Shown: positions 9,061-22,290, counted from the first letter of the stretch. The stretch: 64,000 bases of DNA from Prinia subflava (GCF_021018805.1 NW_026960611.1:1426001-1490000), one strand, 5' to 3'. Made by a program: numbers and translations. The notes: generated by a model not told the origin, from the sequence alone.

Positions 9061-11717
9061 AACACCAGAAGGGGATGGCCATTGACATGCACCGTCGCCT
9101 TGCAATTATTTGCATAGTGATTTGGTTTTCCGCATCGAGCTCCCAAAAACAAGGGGGCCATGGTTTTCTGCACTTTCTTCCCCTGTTTTTTCCTGGTTTT
9201 GGGACTGCCCTGCTGTTCCAGCCTGCCCTGAGACACTATCCAAGCAGGCTGCATCACAGTGGCCACGGCTGGTTGTACAATCGTAGCCACAGGCGACTGC
9301 ACAGCATCAGCCAAGGCAACCAACTTGCTGCTCTGTGTGCTTATCTTTGCACAGGCTTCTGCCATCTGAGCAATGGACGGATCACCAGGAAGTGCGTCGA
9401 TGATCCTCCTGCAATCAGTATTGCAGTTGCCTCGGGCCAGGTGCTTAAGTAATACCTTCCTATGCTCAGGATCACCGACCTGCTTTTCCACTGCAGCAGT
9501 CAGCCTTCCTGCAAAATGCAGGAATGGCTCATCAGCTCCTTGAACAATTGTGGCAAACGATTCCTCTGGAGCAGCCATTGCTATGGTCTGAACCAGAGCT
9601 GCCATGCCTACCTGCTGGCACTGCTCAAGCACCAAGGGTGCAAACCCAACTTGTCCATTGGCATAATTTCCAATGCCCAGCAGCTTATCGGTATTAACTG
9701 TGCGCCTGACATCAGTTGGGCCTAATGTGGCATTTTGCTCCACTGTGCTGATTGCTAGCTGACTCCATTTTAATTCGAAAATGTCGTATTTGACAGGTGG
9801 AAACAGAGCCAGAGCTAGACTCCAGATCTCGTAAGGCGTTAAAAGATGACCGTTGAAAAACCTGAGCATCTGCAATACTTCACTAGACCCCAGGCCATAT
9901 TTCCCCACCTTATCACGAAGCTCCATCAAGGCTTTCCAATGCAAAGGCTGGTGGGTGTTATGGGTAACACGTGTTATGACAGGGAAAGCCGGGAGACCTC
10001 CTGGTAGGATGGCAGGACCTGCCACATCCCGTCCCGTGGGCTCCACAGGGACAGAGGCAGACACTTGGCTGGGGGCCAGCTGAATGCCAGACACCGGAGG
10101 TCCAGCAGCGTCAGAAACAACATCAGTAGAGCTAAAGAGCCTCTTTTCAGACTCCGGAGGACGATGTGTACACATGCATTACTCCACTTCCTCCATCTTG
10201 ACTCTAACCTCCTCCCAGAATCGCTCGTGGTCCTTCGGCCGCACTGTGATATTACAAGGAGGGAGTGTCCAGGTGGAGGATCCCAGAGCGCGGGGTCTCT
10301 TGGCCCTGGGAAGGGCCGGCCGGACCCCAGCTGCGTCCCCACCAGAGCTGAAATGAAAAACTGTAGCGCCTGCTCCCATCGCAGGCGCAGCGCCGGTAGG
10401 AGGCTGCGGGGTCGGGCCCGCTGGCGCTGCCGCAGCCCCGGCGGTGTCTGCGCCCGCCGCAGCACGGGTATAGGGCTCTTCAGTAGGCGTAGGTTCCTAA
10501 TAGAACCCCCGAGCCCCGTGCAGGCAGATTACAATGTGCTGGGACGGGTGCGGCTGGCGGAGCTATCGCTCCACTGTGCGCCGTGGTCAAGGGCGCCTGC
10601 GCACTCAGCGCGGGGGGAGAACGGGGGGCGTGCACCGGCGCTGCCCGCGGGGATGCATCCCCGTCTCGCGCCGTGGTCATCACCGCAGGCGCGGCCGGTG
10701 CAGCGGGAGGGGAACCCAGGAAGGGAGCGGGGATCGGCGCCGCTCCGCCCTTGCCCGAGCCAGCCGCCGCTCGGTCCGGGATCTCGCCGAGTAAGGTTTC
10801 ACCGAGGCTCTGCCGGCCAATAGCAAGTGGCAGCCCCCGGAAAGGGAATGCACGGACTGCCCACCCAACAGGACGGGGGCCGGCGAAAAGCCGATACAGA
10901 CCCCGCCTCCAGCGGCGCCCGCCCCCTGCACGCTCTGCAGAGGCGGCGCAGGCGCAGAGGCGCCCAAGGAGCCACCCTCGGCGCCCAAGTGGGGCGGCGC
11001 GGGGGGCGGCTCCACCCTTGACGTATCCAGGGGATAAGTCGTGGAAGTTCCACAGTTCGGGCAGAGCATGGTAACGGAATCATGCTCTAAAAGGGGCGGG
11101 GCCCGCGCCGCGGGTTCCTCCCCGCCCGTCAATGCTGGGAAGGCTTGAATGGAAGGCTCTCCCATCCCCACTCTCCGGCGCTGTAACGCAGGAGTGGGTG
11201 GGGCCATCCGTGATGACTGCGGGGCCCCGCCCTCTCGCTGTTCGAGCGGCCAGGGCGGGGTCAGGCTTCCCTTGTTCCCCAAAAATTCGAAATCCGAATC
11301 GGAGAGGGACAAATCTTCCAGCACAGCAGCCGGAGGGGGAGGAAAAGAATCCTCCGACCTCGGAGACAGGGGATCTAGCCCGGACGGGAATCCCACGTCC
11401 GACACCGCGGCCGCGTCCCTTTGCGGCCCCCCACCTACCACTGGAGAGGGAGGGTCGCTCAGAGAATCTGCCGAGACCTCCGAGCTAGCGGGATCCATTT
11501 CCTGGAAAAAGAGATCAATCTTTCGCCACACAACTAACAACCTGGCTGCCTCCAGCATGAGGGGAGAGGAGAGAGAGTCCATGAGGCACTCCCCCAAACT
11601 GTGCCACACCTCCCCAGAAAATGCGTCCGCCGGATCGCAAAAGAAGCCACGCCCCTGGGCCCATTCAAACAAACCCTGAAGTTCTGCCCAGGAAACAGGA
11701 ACGTGCTATTGTTCCAT
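8907..11717 (-). pseudogene. gag: gag of ERV-B, several in-frame stops
   Basis: The likely ATG is at 11715-11717. The frame is cut at codon 4 by TAG (11706-11708), then by TGA at 10680-10682 and TAA at 10179-10181, all without leaving the frame. The N-terminal part is proline- and serine-rich. The capsid part (10175-9200) has the major homology region (near 9540, ADEPFLHFAGRL). The nucleocapsid shows a single knuckle-like segment near 9120-9160 in which the first Cys is Gly (GARCGKPNHYANNC), so that zinc finger is damaged. Confidence 0.85.
9054..9060 (-). promoter_or_regulatory. gag-pro -1 ribosomal frameshift site
   Basis: The heptamer GGGAAAC sits in the correct phase (G GGA AAC) within the gag-pro overlap. 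A -1 slip moves the ribosome from gag into the dUTPase-protease frame. The same heptamer is used at the gag-pro junction of type D simian betaretroviruses. Confidence 0.8.
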
Positions 11718-11878
11718 AATAGATTTCCAGACATCCAAAGCTATGGAGTCCTCTTTCAAGACCGTACCAAAAGGCATTGTGCAGCAGAAAACAGGGGGTA
11801 AACCCGCCAAACGACAGAGCCACAGAGCCTAGGCAAGGAGTGAAAGGCCCGACAGAGCTCACCCAGACTGTCCTACCA

Positions 11879-11896
11879 CACACACCGGGGTCACCA
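11879..11896 (-). promoter_or_regulatory. Primer-binding site of ERV-B
   Basis: On the minus strand it reads TGGTGACCCCGGTGTGTG, two bases after the 5' LTR. The first 11 bases match the tRNA-Trp type (from memory about 14 of 18 overall), so the primer assignment is tentative. Confidence 0.6.
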
Positions 11897-11898
11897 GA

Positions 11899-12225
11899 TG
11901 TCACAGTGGACACGGAAAGAACCACATGAGGACACGGTGGTGAGCGAAGCAGGAAAAAAGGGATGAGTTTATTTACAAAACTCAGTTTTGTACATTTCCT
12001 ATGGGGCCCGTGGATTGGAGGATGGAATTCCACCTCTCAATCCACATTGGTCAAGCCAACTGTCAGTCACCTTTCTCCTCCCACCTAGAAATATGTAAAC
12101 AATGAAAGACAGTTAGCAAAACATGGCCAGTGTTTATAGTAGAAAGTGTGATAATGTGAAATTTCTGACTCCAATATGAAGAACATTACAGAAGGCTTAG
12201 AAAAGTCTTCAAAACCAGGGTGACA
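11899..12225 (-). repeat. 5' LTR of ERV-B
   Basis: 327 bp, the partner of 5109-5431. It carries a 4-bp ttag insertion relative to it and is followed by the target duplication ACCTTT. Confidence 0.95.
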
Positions 12226-12231
12226 ACCTTT

Positions 12232-13170
12232 TACTGATATTTGGGTGTTGGCTAGACCAGATTGTGTAGCTATGAAGGTAATCCGAGATGTAGAAGCCTT
12301 CATTCAGAAGTCTGTCCACTACTATTTTTTAATTGTTGAGCCTGGAAGTCATGTTGTACATATGAAAATGGACACTCAAGCTGCTTTAAATTATGTTCAG
12401 ATAAATTCCTGAAATAGCATATTTCTAAGTTTTCTCTGTTTTTCTCCCATTTAAATTTTTTGAGGGAAAAAGAATCCAAACATTTCTCATCTTGGAGAAG
12501 TTCATACCAGGTGTTTTGCAATACTGTAAGGGGTACTGAGTGGTGGCTGCTTCTCTTCAATTGCCATTTCAGAGGATTCTCATTTTTTATTTGGGATAGA
12601 ATGGTGCCACTGGGAACCTCACAGGCATCAAGGAAAAGAAACTCAATAAGGTGTTCTCCCAGTTAAAGACTTCAAAAAATAGTATTGTATGCATACTGAA
12701 TGCTGCAAAATTTTCCAAGAAATCATTCTGCCAAGAATAATTCTGCATTTTTAAAACAGAATCCGATACTTGGATCTGGGAATTTAGAAATGTATAAAAG
12801 ATGAAAAATGTTTTGAGATGTTTGAGAAAATATAAAAAGATTTTTTGTCATCGATCTGCAAATCTTTGAATGAAAAATTTTCCAGATTTAGGAGTATTCT
12901 TTCAAGATAAACTTTAAGCAAACAAACAAACAAAACCAACCAAAAAAACAACTGGAAAAAAATGCAACCAAGCTCCTGGGAGTGAAACAGATTTCTCTAG
13001 AAGGAAATCAATATTTTAGGGTGGTGTTTTCACATTCTTTTGTTTGACTATCTAGCTCAATGGCTGCAGTACATCATTCTGCACTATCAGTCACATTTGC
13101 ATAAAATATTAGGATAATGTGCACATTATTTGCCACCCAGCCACAAAGAGATAGTAATGTTCTCTTTTTT
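12232..13170. other. Unannotated flank
   Basis: AT-rich, with short A/C-rich simple stretches near 12920-12950. No gene or known repeat recognised. Confidence 0.5.
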
Positions 13171-13592
<422 letters not shown>

Positions 13593-13744
13593 CTTATCAC
13601 AATTCATACTAACATAGTTGGCTACAATAATCAAGAAAAAGAGACCTCCCCCTTCTTCCAGAAGTAATTACCCTTTTAGTGCTCGGGAGTACAGCACTTG
13701 AAAGTCACTAAAGCCAAAGGATTTTCTGTCAAACAGGGAGTGAC

Positions 13745-14520
13745 CACTAAATGTCTGATCATTAAATGGCATATCTGTGCATGAGTGCAGGGATCAGAGC
13801 AGGCAGACAGAGCTGCCCACAGTGACCACAAGATTGTGAAGCTCAGTATCATGAGAAGAGGAGGCAGAGCAAGAAGACAGCAACCAGGGACTTCAAGAGA
13901 GCTAACTTTGGCCTCCTGAGGGATCTTCTTGGAAGAATCACATGGGAACAGGCCCTGCAGGGAAGAGGGATCTTAGAGAGTTGATTAATACCCAGGGATT
14001 ACTTCTTCCAGGCCTAAAGATAGTGCATCCCAATAAGTGAGAAATTGGGCAAAAGGAGCAAGAGACCTGCATGAATGAACAAGGAACCCCTGTCAAAACT
14101 CAGACATAAACAGGATATACACGTGTGGTGGAAGCAGAAATGAACATAAGAATGCGGTCAGAGTGTGCAGATAGGCCATGAGGAAGCCAAGGCCAGTTTG
14201 GAATTAAACCTAGACAAGGATGTCAAGGAATACAAGAAGGGTTTTTTCAAGTCTATCAGTAATAAAAGGGAAAATGTATGCCTGCTACTGAATGAAATGG
14301 GCACCCTGCAACAGGTGTTGCAAATAAGGCTGCCGTACTTAAGGCCTTCTTTGCTTCAGTGTTAACCACCAAGGCCAGCCCTCAGGAATCCCTGACCCAG
14401 GAGACCAGGGAGAAGGTCTGGAGGAAGGAAGGTTTTTCCTTGGTCAAGGAGGATTGGGTTAGAGCATACCTAGGCAAACTTGATATCCCTAAGTCCAGGA
14501 GTCCTGATGGGAGATGCAGT
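13745..14520 (+). mobile_element. CR1 LINE fragment, central ORF2
   Basis: Carries the conserved CR1 stretch encoding GFFKSISNKRENVCLLLNE-like sequence and the following FASV-like block. It has frameshifts and substitutions throughout, and it ends abruptly near 14520 with an unrelated AT-rich sequence. Confidence 0.8.
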
Positions 14521-14744
14521 TCCTTTTAATAAAGTATGTTGATGGGAAGATCATCAGAAGAATGTGCTTTTAATAATTTCTGCTCTTGTTCTACTGATTA
14601 AATGTAGTTTCCTGAAGAATATTCTCCCCAGAACTGCAATATACTGTTTTATATGGGCTTCAGGAAATTGAATTAAGGAAAGTCAGCAACTCATTGTTCA
14701 AAATTGGGTCTGGATGACTGTCTTAGTCATATGGTTTAGTTTTA

Positions 14745-14830
14745 GGCAATCCTGTGAGCAGGAGGGAGTTGGGCTTGATGATCCTTATGAGTGCTTTCTA
14801 ACTTGAGATATTCTAGAATATTCTAAGAAA
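14745..14830 (+). mobile_element. CR1 3' end fragment
   Basis: Contains ggagttgggcttgatgatcc followed by attctagaatattcta, the characteristic CR1 3' terminus with its short direct repeats. Confidence 0.65.
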
Positions 14831-17494
14831 ATCTCAAATATCACATCAATGAATTGCTCTCAAACTTTGGCCTTCCCATTTGATCTCATTTGTCAGGATT
14901 TTTTTTACATTTGCAAAGTTGCCAGGAGGTAAATTGAGCTATTTTAGACAGCTGAGAAAGATCTGTAGAGGGAACAGACAGAAGCTGTTCTTCCATCAAC
15001 TGCATTTTAAAGTCTTACTTAAACATGAAGTCAAAGGACTGTAGACAGTAGGAATGGTAGCCAAATAATCCTTGACCTCTGCATCTTTTACATCAGTACT
15101 TGAAAATTATATTGGGCATTTAATTAGCACTGAAACCCAACACTAATGAACTGTAATACTCATAGCTTAAAGAAGATTTATATTCTTGACAAAAAAACAT
15201 TGCACGTGATTGCCCTGAAAATAGAAGATCCACAAAGATAAACTATCAAATAAGTATCCTCTAAAAGCCATTAATTGCTTTCATGGTTTAACTTTGTCTG
15301 ATATAGCCAGTGTCAGAGTTCACCTTTCACTTTGACGTGGAAGCTGCTGCTTCCATGAGCCTCAAGATATTGTTCCATTTTCTTTAAAAAACATTGAGCG
15401 TGTATTTCTCATGTTTCATTGAACACAGGGAAGTGCACTTTTTTATCTCATCTTCTTCTTTATTTCAGCACCATTGCCTGCCATGAAATAAAGACAAAAA
15501 CTAACAGATATAATAAACAGAATTGTGAAATCAACTGCAAATGCAACAGACAAAAGTAAAAATAATCATCTGCTTTGTTTATATGCTGTCTATTGTTTAT
15601 AGTGAATATTCAAGAAGTAGAAACATTTGTTCAGTCTATCTCTGATACTGGTGTAAATGCCGTTAAAGAACACACAAATTAGGTACTTCAGACTTGGCAG
15701 TTTGCATGACATGTGAAGCATAAAGAATGGATTTCTTTCCTTGTCTTATGATCTTCTCTCAGTCTGACCCTGTGCAGAGTTTCTTTATTTACCTATAATT
15801 TTAAGAGTTTCTTTTTATCTTTCTAGGTCGAGGGGATTTAAAAAAAATCAGATAAGATCTATGGAAACCTGATGTATTTTTCCAAATAATTCTTTAAGAG
15901 GTTAAAATAATATGTTTTCAGTTAACCTAAAAGAGAGATTACATTCTAAAAATATTCCTTTGGTCTCCCAATGCAAACATATGACTCAGTTATTCACATA
16001 GGTGTTTACCTTAAAATAATAGCACTGGGAATATTGAAACAGCAAGCTATCTGGCATGATAATCTTTCAGTGGTTCTTATCCCCCTATAAATCCCTGTTG
16101 TTTCTGAGGTTTTTCCTATTGTTTCTGAGGTTTTTGTATTTATCAAAAAAATACCTTCAGACAGCTGTCCGCAGCTTGGTGTCAGGAATTATGAGCAATG
16201 CATACATCGGTTTCTGCTGAACCTTTATCCTGAGATTGGCTCCTCCAGCTCAGAGGTTAGCTTGCTCTGCTCTGCTTGTTTGTCTAGGAAGGCTCTTTTT
16301 CCCCCTGGTGCAGTTGCCGAGGTTGAGGGGGAGTGGCACCTGAGCCCTCACACTCTCTAGGAGGCTTCCTTTCACACACTCCACCCCCTCCTTAATCCCT
16401 CATGGTAACCTCTTTGTGCTATATGGAATGAATATATTTGTATTTAGTGCTTAGCATAAAACACTCAAGAAATGTCTTCTAAAGCAGAATGTGGATACAT
16501 GTGTGTTTGTTCTCACCTAATTATGTGCTATAATGGCAAATTATTTTGATAGGCAGAACAGAGGCAGCTTGCATTTCCCAGGAGCTCTGAAGTGTTGAAA
16601 GCTTCTTGATTTGTTTTTCTCTCCTGTCCCCGTACAAGTCAGTAGAGTTGCTCCATGAGAGCAAGCTGGGATGATGGCATTCCTTAAATCTAAACATTTT
16701 TACAATTGTTGGAAAAGATTTCTCCACTCTGTTTTTGGCTGCTATACTTCCTTTCCTATCCAAACAATTCAGTTGGGTTAAATATTTCCCTGTAATAATA
16801 CTAAGCTATGAGCTCAGCTTGTGTTTTTTCTCCACTGAAAATTTCCCAAATGGAAATGGATTTCTAACTTATAAAGGAAATTGTGTAATTTGCACCAGTT
16901 CAAATATACCTTTCATCTGTCACACTGTTTATACTAAATTATCTTGTGTCAGAATGCAGCCTTTTTCATGGTGAGACATATTTTGACACTACATAGACAC
17001 TGGGGTTTTGATTCCTGTGCAACCTGTGATGTGCTCTGGGATAGGAAACTTGATTGTACTTTCTATGAAATAGTAAAATATGGCACAATATAGTAATAGC
17101 TTTAATGTGAAGATAATTTCTAGTGGAATTTACATATGTTGCTGGAGGATGGAAAAAAATTTTGAAGGCAACTATTTAATAAACAAAGCTGTATAGTAAA
17201 CTAGGCATTCTATCTTGAGACATGTAAAAATAAAACACATTAGTTACACTTAGCCCTAAGCATTCAGCATGACTTTCCTTCAAATAATTTGTAATATTCA
17301 GGAAGTTTCAGCTACTAATTTATCAGCAGTTCTGGCTAACTGGGGAGGTCCAAGGTGACTGTATGTGAAAAAGGCATATTGTGTGTGTGGCTCTACGCAG
17401 ATATTTACTATATGTAATATGCTAGGTAGAAAAGTTATGCAATATTAACATTTTAAATAATATAGTAAATGTAGTTTTTAACATTGAATCTAAG
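14831..17494. other. Unannotated non-coding sequence
   Basis: AT-rich. It includes short homopolymers and several open frames under 90 codons with no recognisable domain. Confidence 0.5.
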
Positions 17495-18035
17495 TAAGAA
17501 TTGTGTGTAAGGTATTGTCCTTAGCCCAAGAGCAAAGAGAAGATAACCCGGAGGTTTCTACACAGAGAGAACAATTACAACAAGCCAGACTAAAACCCCT
17601 CTTGGATGTTTCAGAGGGAAAGATGCATATCTCCTGGAAACCACCCTGGTCAAGCCAGACCATGCATATCTCCTTGAATCCACAAAGCTACCTGGTTAAG
17701 CCAGACTCCAGGACGCCAGGGGTTTTGCAAAAGGCTCTTGGCAAACGGGCTTTTCTTAGATAAAGTATGCATATTCATTAAAGTTGGTCCTCAAAAATAG
17801 AGAGGCATCTCCCTAACGGGGCCCTTCTCCTTCACAGCCTTTGTCTGGGAGGGAGGGGGGACGTAGTCCCGGGCTACCTTTCTTTGCTCTTATTGCCTCA
17901 TTATTTGTCCTGTCTCTGAAAACTTTTTAAACTTTTATTATTGTATTAATATTTTTGTAACCAATTTTTATTCTTTATTAAATTTTCATAAATTTCAAAA
18001 AGCGAGTGATTGGCATTTATCACACTGTAGATTAG
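17495..18035 (+). repeat. Possible solo LTR
   Basis: The region begins near TGTGTGTAAGG, has a GC-rich middle (near 17820-17880) and an attaaa signal near 17970. It ends in a stretch (gcgagtgattggca) that resembles the ends of avian ERV LTRs. I could not find a target duplication, so both ends are uncertain. The CR1 begins immediately after it. Confidence 0.4.
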
Positions 18036-20095
18036 TAAATGTGACACCTAGCTACAAGAAGGGCCAGAAGGAGGATCAAGGAACTATAGGCCTGTCATCC
18101 TGATCTTAGAGCTGGGATCTTGAGTGCTGTCACAGGATGTACTGGACAGCCATGGGATCAGGCCCAGACAGTGTTTATGGAAGGCAGGTCCTGCTTGACC
18201 AACCTGATATCTTTCTATGACAAGGTGACCCACTAAAGGGAGGAGGCTGTGGATATTGTCTACCTGGACTTCAGACACTGCCCCTGATGCTGTCTCCCAC
18301 TGCATTCTCCTGGAGAAAATGGCTCCTCATGGCTTGTGTGTGCTCTTTGCTGAGTTAAAAAACTGGCTGAATGCTGAGCCCAGACAGTGGTGGTGAGTGG
18401 AGTTAAATCCACCTGACAGCCGGTCACCAGTGAGGGTCCCCAGGAATCAGTTTGGAGCCAAGTCTGTTTAATATCCTTATCCTTATCAATAATAAATAAT
18501 CATAAATAATAATCAATAAAGTCCTTATCAATGATCTAGATGAGGGGATCAAGTGCACCCTCAATAAGTAGGCAGATGACACCAAGTCCTTATGGCCCTA
18601 GATTTCCAAGACAATATATTCCATACTAATGAGAGACTATTTCTAGCAGACTTGCATGTAGGAGCAGTGATGTAGAGTGCTCTTTTTTGTCGGAGAAAAT
18701 TATTTATTTCCCAAGTAAAGTTAGATTGTAAAATATTCATGTTGTTTATGAGCTGTTCAACCTGAATCCCTTCTGTAGTGACAGAATGATTTTCATAAAA
18801 GATGTGGGGTGGTGTTTCCAATACTGTTTTTGACACATTTATGAATTCCATTTAATAGTGCTGGGATACATTCCCAGTATGTATTTATTATGTATTTAAT
18901 ACTAACACATACTGGGAAGGTCAAAGGCAAAGAGGATAAATGACAATTAACAGAGGGTACTAGCACACCATTCTAAATTGATTGGAAAGATGAAGGAATT
19001 TAGCACATTACAGGTAAACTCTATAAAGAGAAATAGTAGCTATAAGAAAAGTTCAAACCAGCAACAGATAGTGTCAGAAAACATAGACAGGAAGATAAGG
19101 TGGTTTTTGTGATGCAGTGATAATAGAACACATATTGTGTAGTGCTCAGGGCTGTTTGATACAAATCATCCTTCACCTTTATATACCCGCCCCGCTTTAG
19201 AAGAGCATGGTTAGAGACTGATAGATAAGTATGAGCATATAGACATACATGGAAAAGCATAACTTTATTTCTTTCATATATATGAAATATATATGAAACA
19301 TATCACCCATTGTATGTTGAGCTCCAACAATAGCAAAAATTCACTTTCCTGTCAGTGTTGATCTGCTTGAGGGTAGGCACTACTGAGAGACCTGGACAGG
19401 CTGGGTTGGTGCTCTGAGGCCAATTGTATGAGATTCAGCTGGGTGACATTCTGAGTCCTGCACTTGCATCACAACAACCTCATGCAGTGCTACAGGCTTG
19501 GGGAATAGTGGCTGGAAAGCTGCGTGCTGGAAAGGGACCTTGGGGTGTGGTTCATCAGCACTGATGAGGCTTTACTGCAAATACTCTGTTCAGTTTTGAG
19601 CCTCCTCACAGCAAGAACGACATTGAAGTCCTGGAGCATGTCCAGAGAAGGACAACAGAGCTGGTGAAGGGTCACAAGCACAAGTCTTATGAGGAGCAGC
19701 TCAGGGAGCTGGAGTTGTCTAGCCTAGACACTGAAAGGTGACTTAATTGTTCTCTACAGCTACCTGACAGGAGGCTGCAGTGAGGTGGGGGTTGCTGTCC
19801 TTTCCTATATAATAAATGATAAGACAAGAGGAAATGGACTCAAGTTGCACCAGTGGAGGTTTAGATTGCATTACTGGAAAAATTTATTCACTGAAAAGGT
19901 GATCAGGTACTGGAACCACTTGTCCAGGGAAGTGTTTGGATCACCATCCCCGGAAATGTTCAAAAAATGTGTAGATATATCACTTGGAGATATGGTTTAG
20001 TGGTGAATATGGTGGTGGTGCTATGTTAATGGTGGAACTTGATGATCTTAGACATCTTTCCCAACTTTAGCAATTTTGTGATTCTATGATTAAGC
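18036..20095 (+). mobile_element. CR1 LINE, RT part to 3' end, split by an insertion
   Basis: 18036-18592 encodes the second half of the CR1 reverse transcriptase domain, up to the ADDTK motif. CR1 similarity resumes at about 19350 with the segment that normally follows it. It runs through the 3' untranslated region to a terminal tgattctatgatt at 20095. The sequence is old and carries many indels, but keeps normal GG content, which makes it a useful comparison for the CR1 at 26617-28250. Confidence 0.85.
18593..19349. other. Unidentified 0.76-kb insertion inside CR1
   Basis: Non-CR1 sequence placed exactly between two parts of one CR1. The minus strand has a 96-codon open frame (18851-18561) whose first 75 residues fall in the insertion; it includes an N-glycosylation-like NFT and no domain I recognise. 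A 10-bp inverted repeat (cccagtatgt at 18873-18882, acatactggg at 18907-18916) lies within it. Confidence 0.55.
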
Positions 20096-20489
20096 AAAAT
20101 TCTGTGGTCTGTGCACTTAAATTTGCTCCTGATAAGACTTTGCTATTTAAGAGCAAAATAGCCCAATTTACATGGAAGTCTGTATCTGTGGTCTACATTC
20201 ATGTCATCTACACTTAGTTGAGAGTCTGGCTCTGTCTTGATGAATCTGGGAAGGAAAACACTTTTTACAAATATCTTTTGAATTCAAGGATTTATTTGTT
20301 TTTCAACGACATCTTTTGACAGATGCCTCAGCTTGGATGAATATCTCATGGAGCAACATCAGATGTAGCAGTGTTACAGGAATAGACACCTGTGTAATCC
20401 CATGGGGCTCCCAGCTGCTTCATCTTGAGGCTGGGAGGGGACATCTTCCATACCAACCTGCAGGATTAAGGGCATGTGAAATAAATCCC
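20096..20489. other. Unannotated non-coding sequence
   Basis: Nothing recognised. The right end may belong to the U5 side of the LTR fragment that follows. Confidence 0.45.
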
Positions 20490-20800
20490 CCTGTAGTCCC
20501 CCAGTGTTCCAATGCTAGCTCAGATCTTAAAAGGCCTTGGAGGAATATTTCAGGGACAGGACAAAGGATCCAAAAGAGGCTCTGACCCACAGATGTAGTT
20601 CAAGACGTTTACTCCAGGTGGTTTCCAGAAGGGAAAGAGGGCGAGTGCAGAAGAAGAGGGACTTATCTAGGCTTCTGCTAAGGAGAGATAATTGGAACAC
20701 AGCCAATAGGGTCAGAAAGGGAGGAAGGGTTAAACTATGTGGTTACAGGCTCTAGGGGTCTCTGGGGGGGGGAGGGAGAAACCATTTCCCAGGGGAATGC
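20490..20800 (-). repeat. LTR fragment of the ERV-G family
   Basis: Aligns over about 300 bp with the LTR at 59190-59574. Shared blocks include tgctagctcagatc, ggaggaatatttcaggga, gctaaggagagata and gggttaaacta. The outer end near 20800 is lost or diverged. Confidence 0.75.
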
Positions 20801-21484
20801 AGCAGGCATGCAGGTCCATGAAGACCATCATGGTTGGTGCAATGTGTGCACCACTGCAGGTCACAACTGAGTGCCAACCCCACCTGTCTCAGAGGAAGAG
20901 TGTGTGAAAGACCCTGATGCCAACAGACATTGTCAAATACTGAAGGTAGATGTGGAGTTTTACAGTGGAATAACCAGGTCAAGAAAGTGGAAAGCAATTA
21001 CAGCCTGTGAAGTGGAAAGGGGTTATATTATAATGATTAAATTATAAATTTTCATATCTGTGTATAAGAAAGAGAATGACATATTACTTTAGGTCATTAT
21101 AAGTATATATTTGTAGTTTGAGTGCAGAAATAGAGACTTTGATGAGAGGAACAATGTCATCATTTGTCTCTATTTTGAATATTAGGGTACACTTGCAATT
21201 ACAGGGTTGGAATGTTTGAAGGAAATCTGAAGGAAAAGTTGACAACCATTTTTGTGTGGTCTCTGTGCTGTATGAGGAAAATCACAATGATTTTTCTGAA
21301 CGCATTGCAGTGTTGACTGTCAAAGCAGTATTTATCTTACAGTCCTGCCTCAGCAAATTCTGCTACAAGTCCTGACAGTTTGAGAAGGTTAGTTATTTGT
21401 AGATCTTTCACTCAAGAATTACAGCCTGTGTTGACAATGAGATTGAACCTCAAAAGATCCCATGGATCTCAAAGATTTAGAAAA
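20801..21484. other. Unannotated flank
   Basis: No gene or repeat recognised. It ends in TATCT, the target duplication of the next element. Confidence 0.5.
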
Positions 21485-21489
21485 TATCT

Positions 21490-21500
21490 TGTTAGGAACG

Positions 21501-21536
<36 letters not shown>

Positions 21537-22270
21537 AAAAAAAACCACCACAAACAACCACCCCACAACTGACCCTCTCCTGGCTAGAGTAACACCCCCC
21601 ACACCCCAGACAATCTGAGCAGGGAGAGCTGCCCTGAAGGAAAGTTGCCTGGCAACTTTTCCCTACCTAATTGAAATGTGAAAAGAAGCTGCCCACACCT
21701 AGATAGCCCTATTGTCCTTTGTAACTACCTCATTTAGCAAGAGTAACTTCGGCTAGGACCAGGACAAATGCATATGCATTTGGATATGATGATAGGGCAG
21801 GGCCGCCCCCGTGGATCCTGGGAGGTTTTTTTGGGGAAACTGCACCCCAGGACAGGAAGCTGGATTCGTCAGAAGAGAATTGGATAGTGCCCTGGCTGAG
21901 CGGGGAGTGGATGCACCTCCTGGCCTGGTTTGAAGATTGGCCATGACCTGTGAGGAGCCTGAACGGAATGGGAACCGGCCAGCTGAGCTGACTGATGCAG
22001 AGAATGGGAAACTCTTAAAACTTTTCCCTGAAGGCAAAGAGCTGACTGCCAGTGCTCTGCCTTCTGATGGTTGACCAGAGAGAACTGCCAGCTGTTTCTA
22101 TGGGAACAAGGACTCAGCATCCACTGGGACAGCACCTGCTCCTTCAGATGGCTGCAGTAGTGAGGAAAACTCCGATCGGACTTTGCAATCCTGCTGATGA
22201 TTTTAATAATGAGCTGATCACTTTAATAAAGAGCTGAATATTAATAAAGGCATATGCCCTGTTCTTTTCA
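21490..22270 (+). repeat. 5' LTR of ERV-C
   Basis: 781 bp. A long A run lies near its 5' end and two aataaag signals near its 3' end (22225-22250). Confidence 0.95.
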
Positions 22271-22272
22271 AT

Positions 22273-22290
22273 TGGGGACTCGTCCGGGAT
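22273..22290 (+). promoter_or_regulatory. Primer-binding site of ERV-C, tRNA-Pro type
   Basis: TGGGGACTCGTCCGGGAT, two bases after the LTR. It differs at one position from the tRNA-Pro site used by many gammaretroviruses. Confidence 0.85.

Larger units (their letters stand above)
5109..12225 (-). mobile_element. ERV-B: betaretrovirus-like provirus without env
   Basis: LTRs at 5109-5431 and 11899-12225 begin TGTCACAG and end GGGTGACA. The target duplication ACCTTT is exact at 5103-5108 and 12226-12231, so the insertion is complete. The two LTRs differ by about ten substitutions and one 4-bp indel over 325 bp, so the insertion is not very young. The minus strand carries gag, a dUTPase-protease frame and pol. 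Only about 90 bp lie between the end of the pol frame and the 3' LTR, so env is absent. It landed just 64 bp from the end of ERV-A. Confidence 0.95.

Noticed and set aside
10065..10823. 252-codon plus-strand frame
   Set aside because: Antisense to the GC-rich gag linker of ERV-B, with no recognisable domain.
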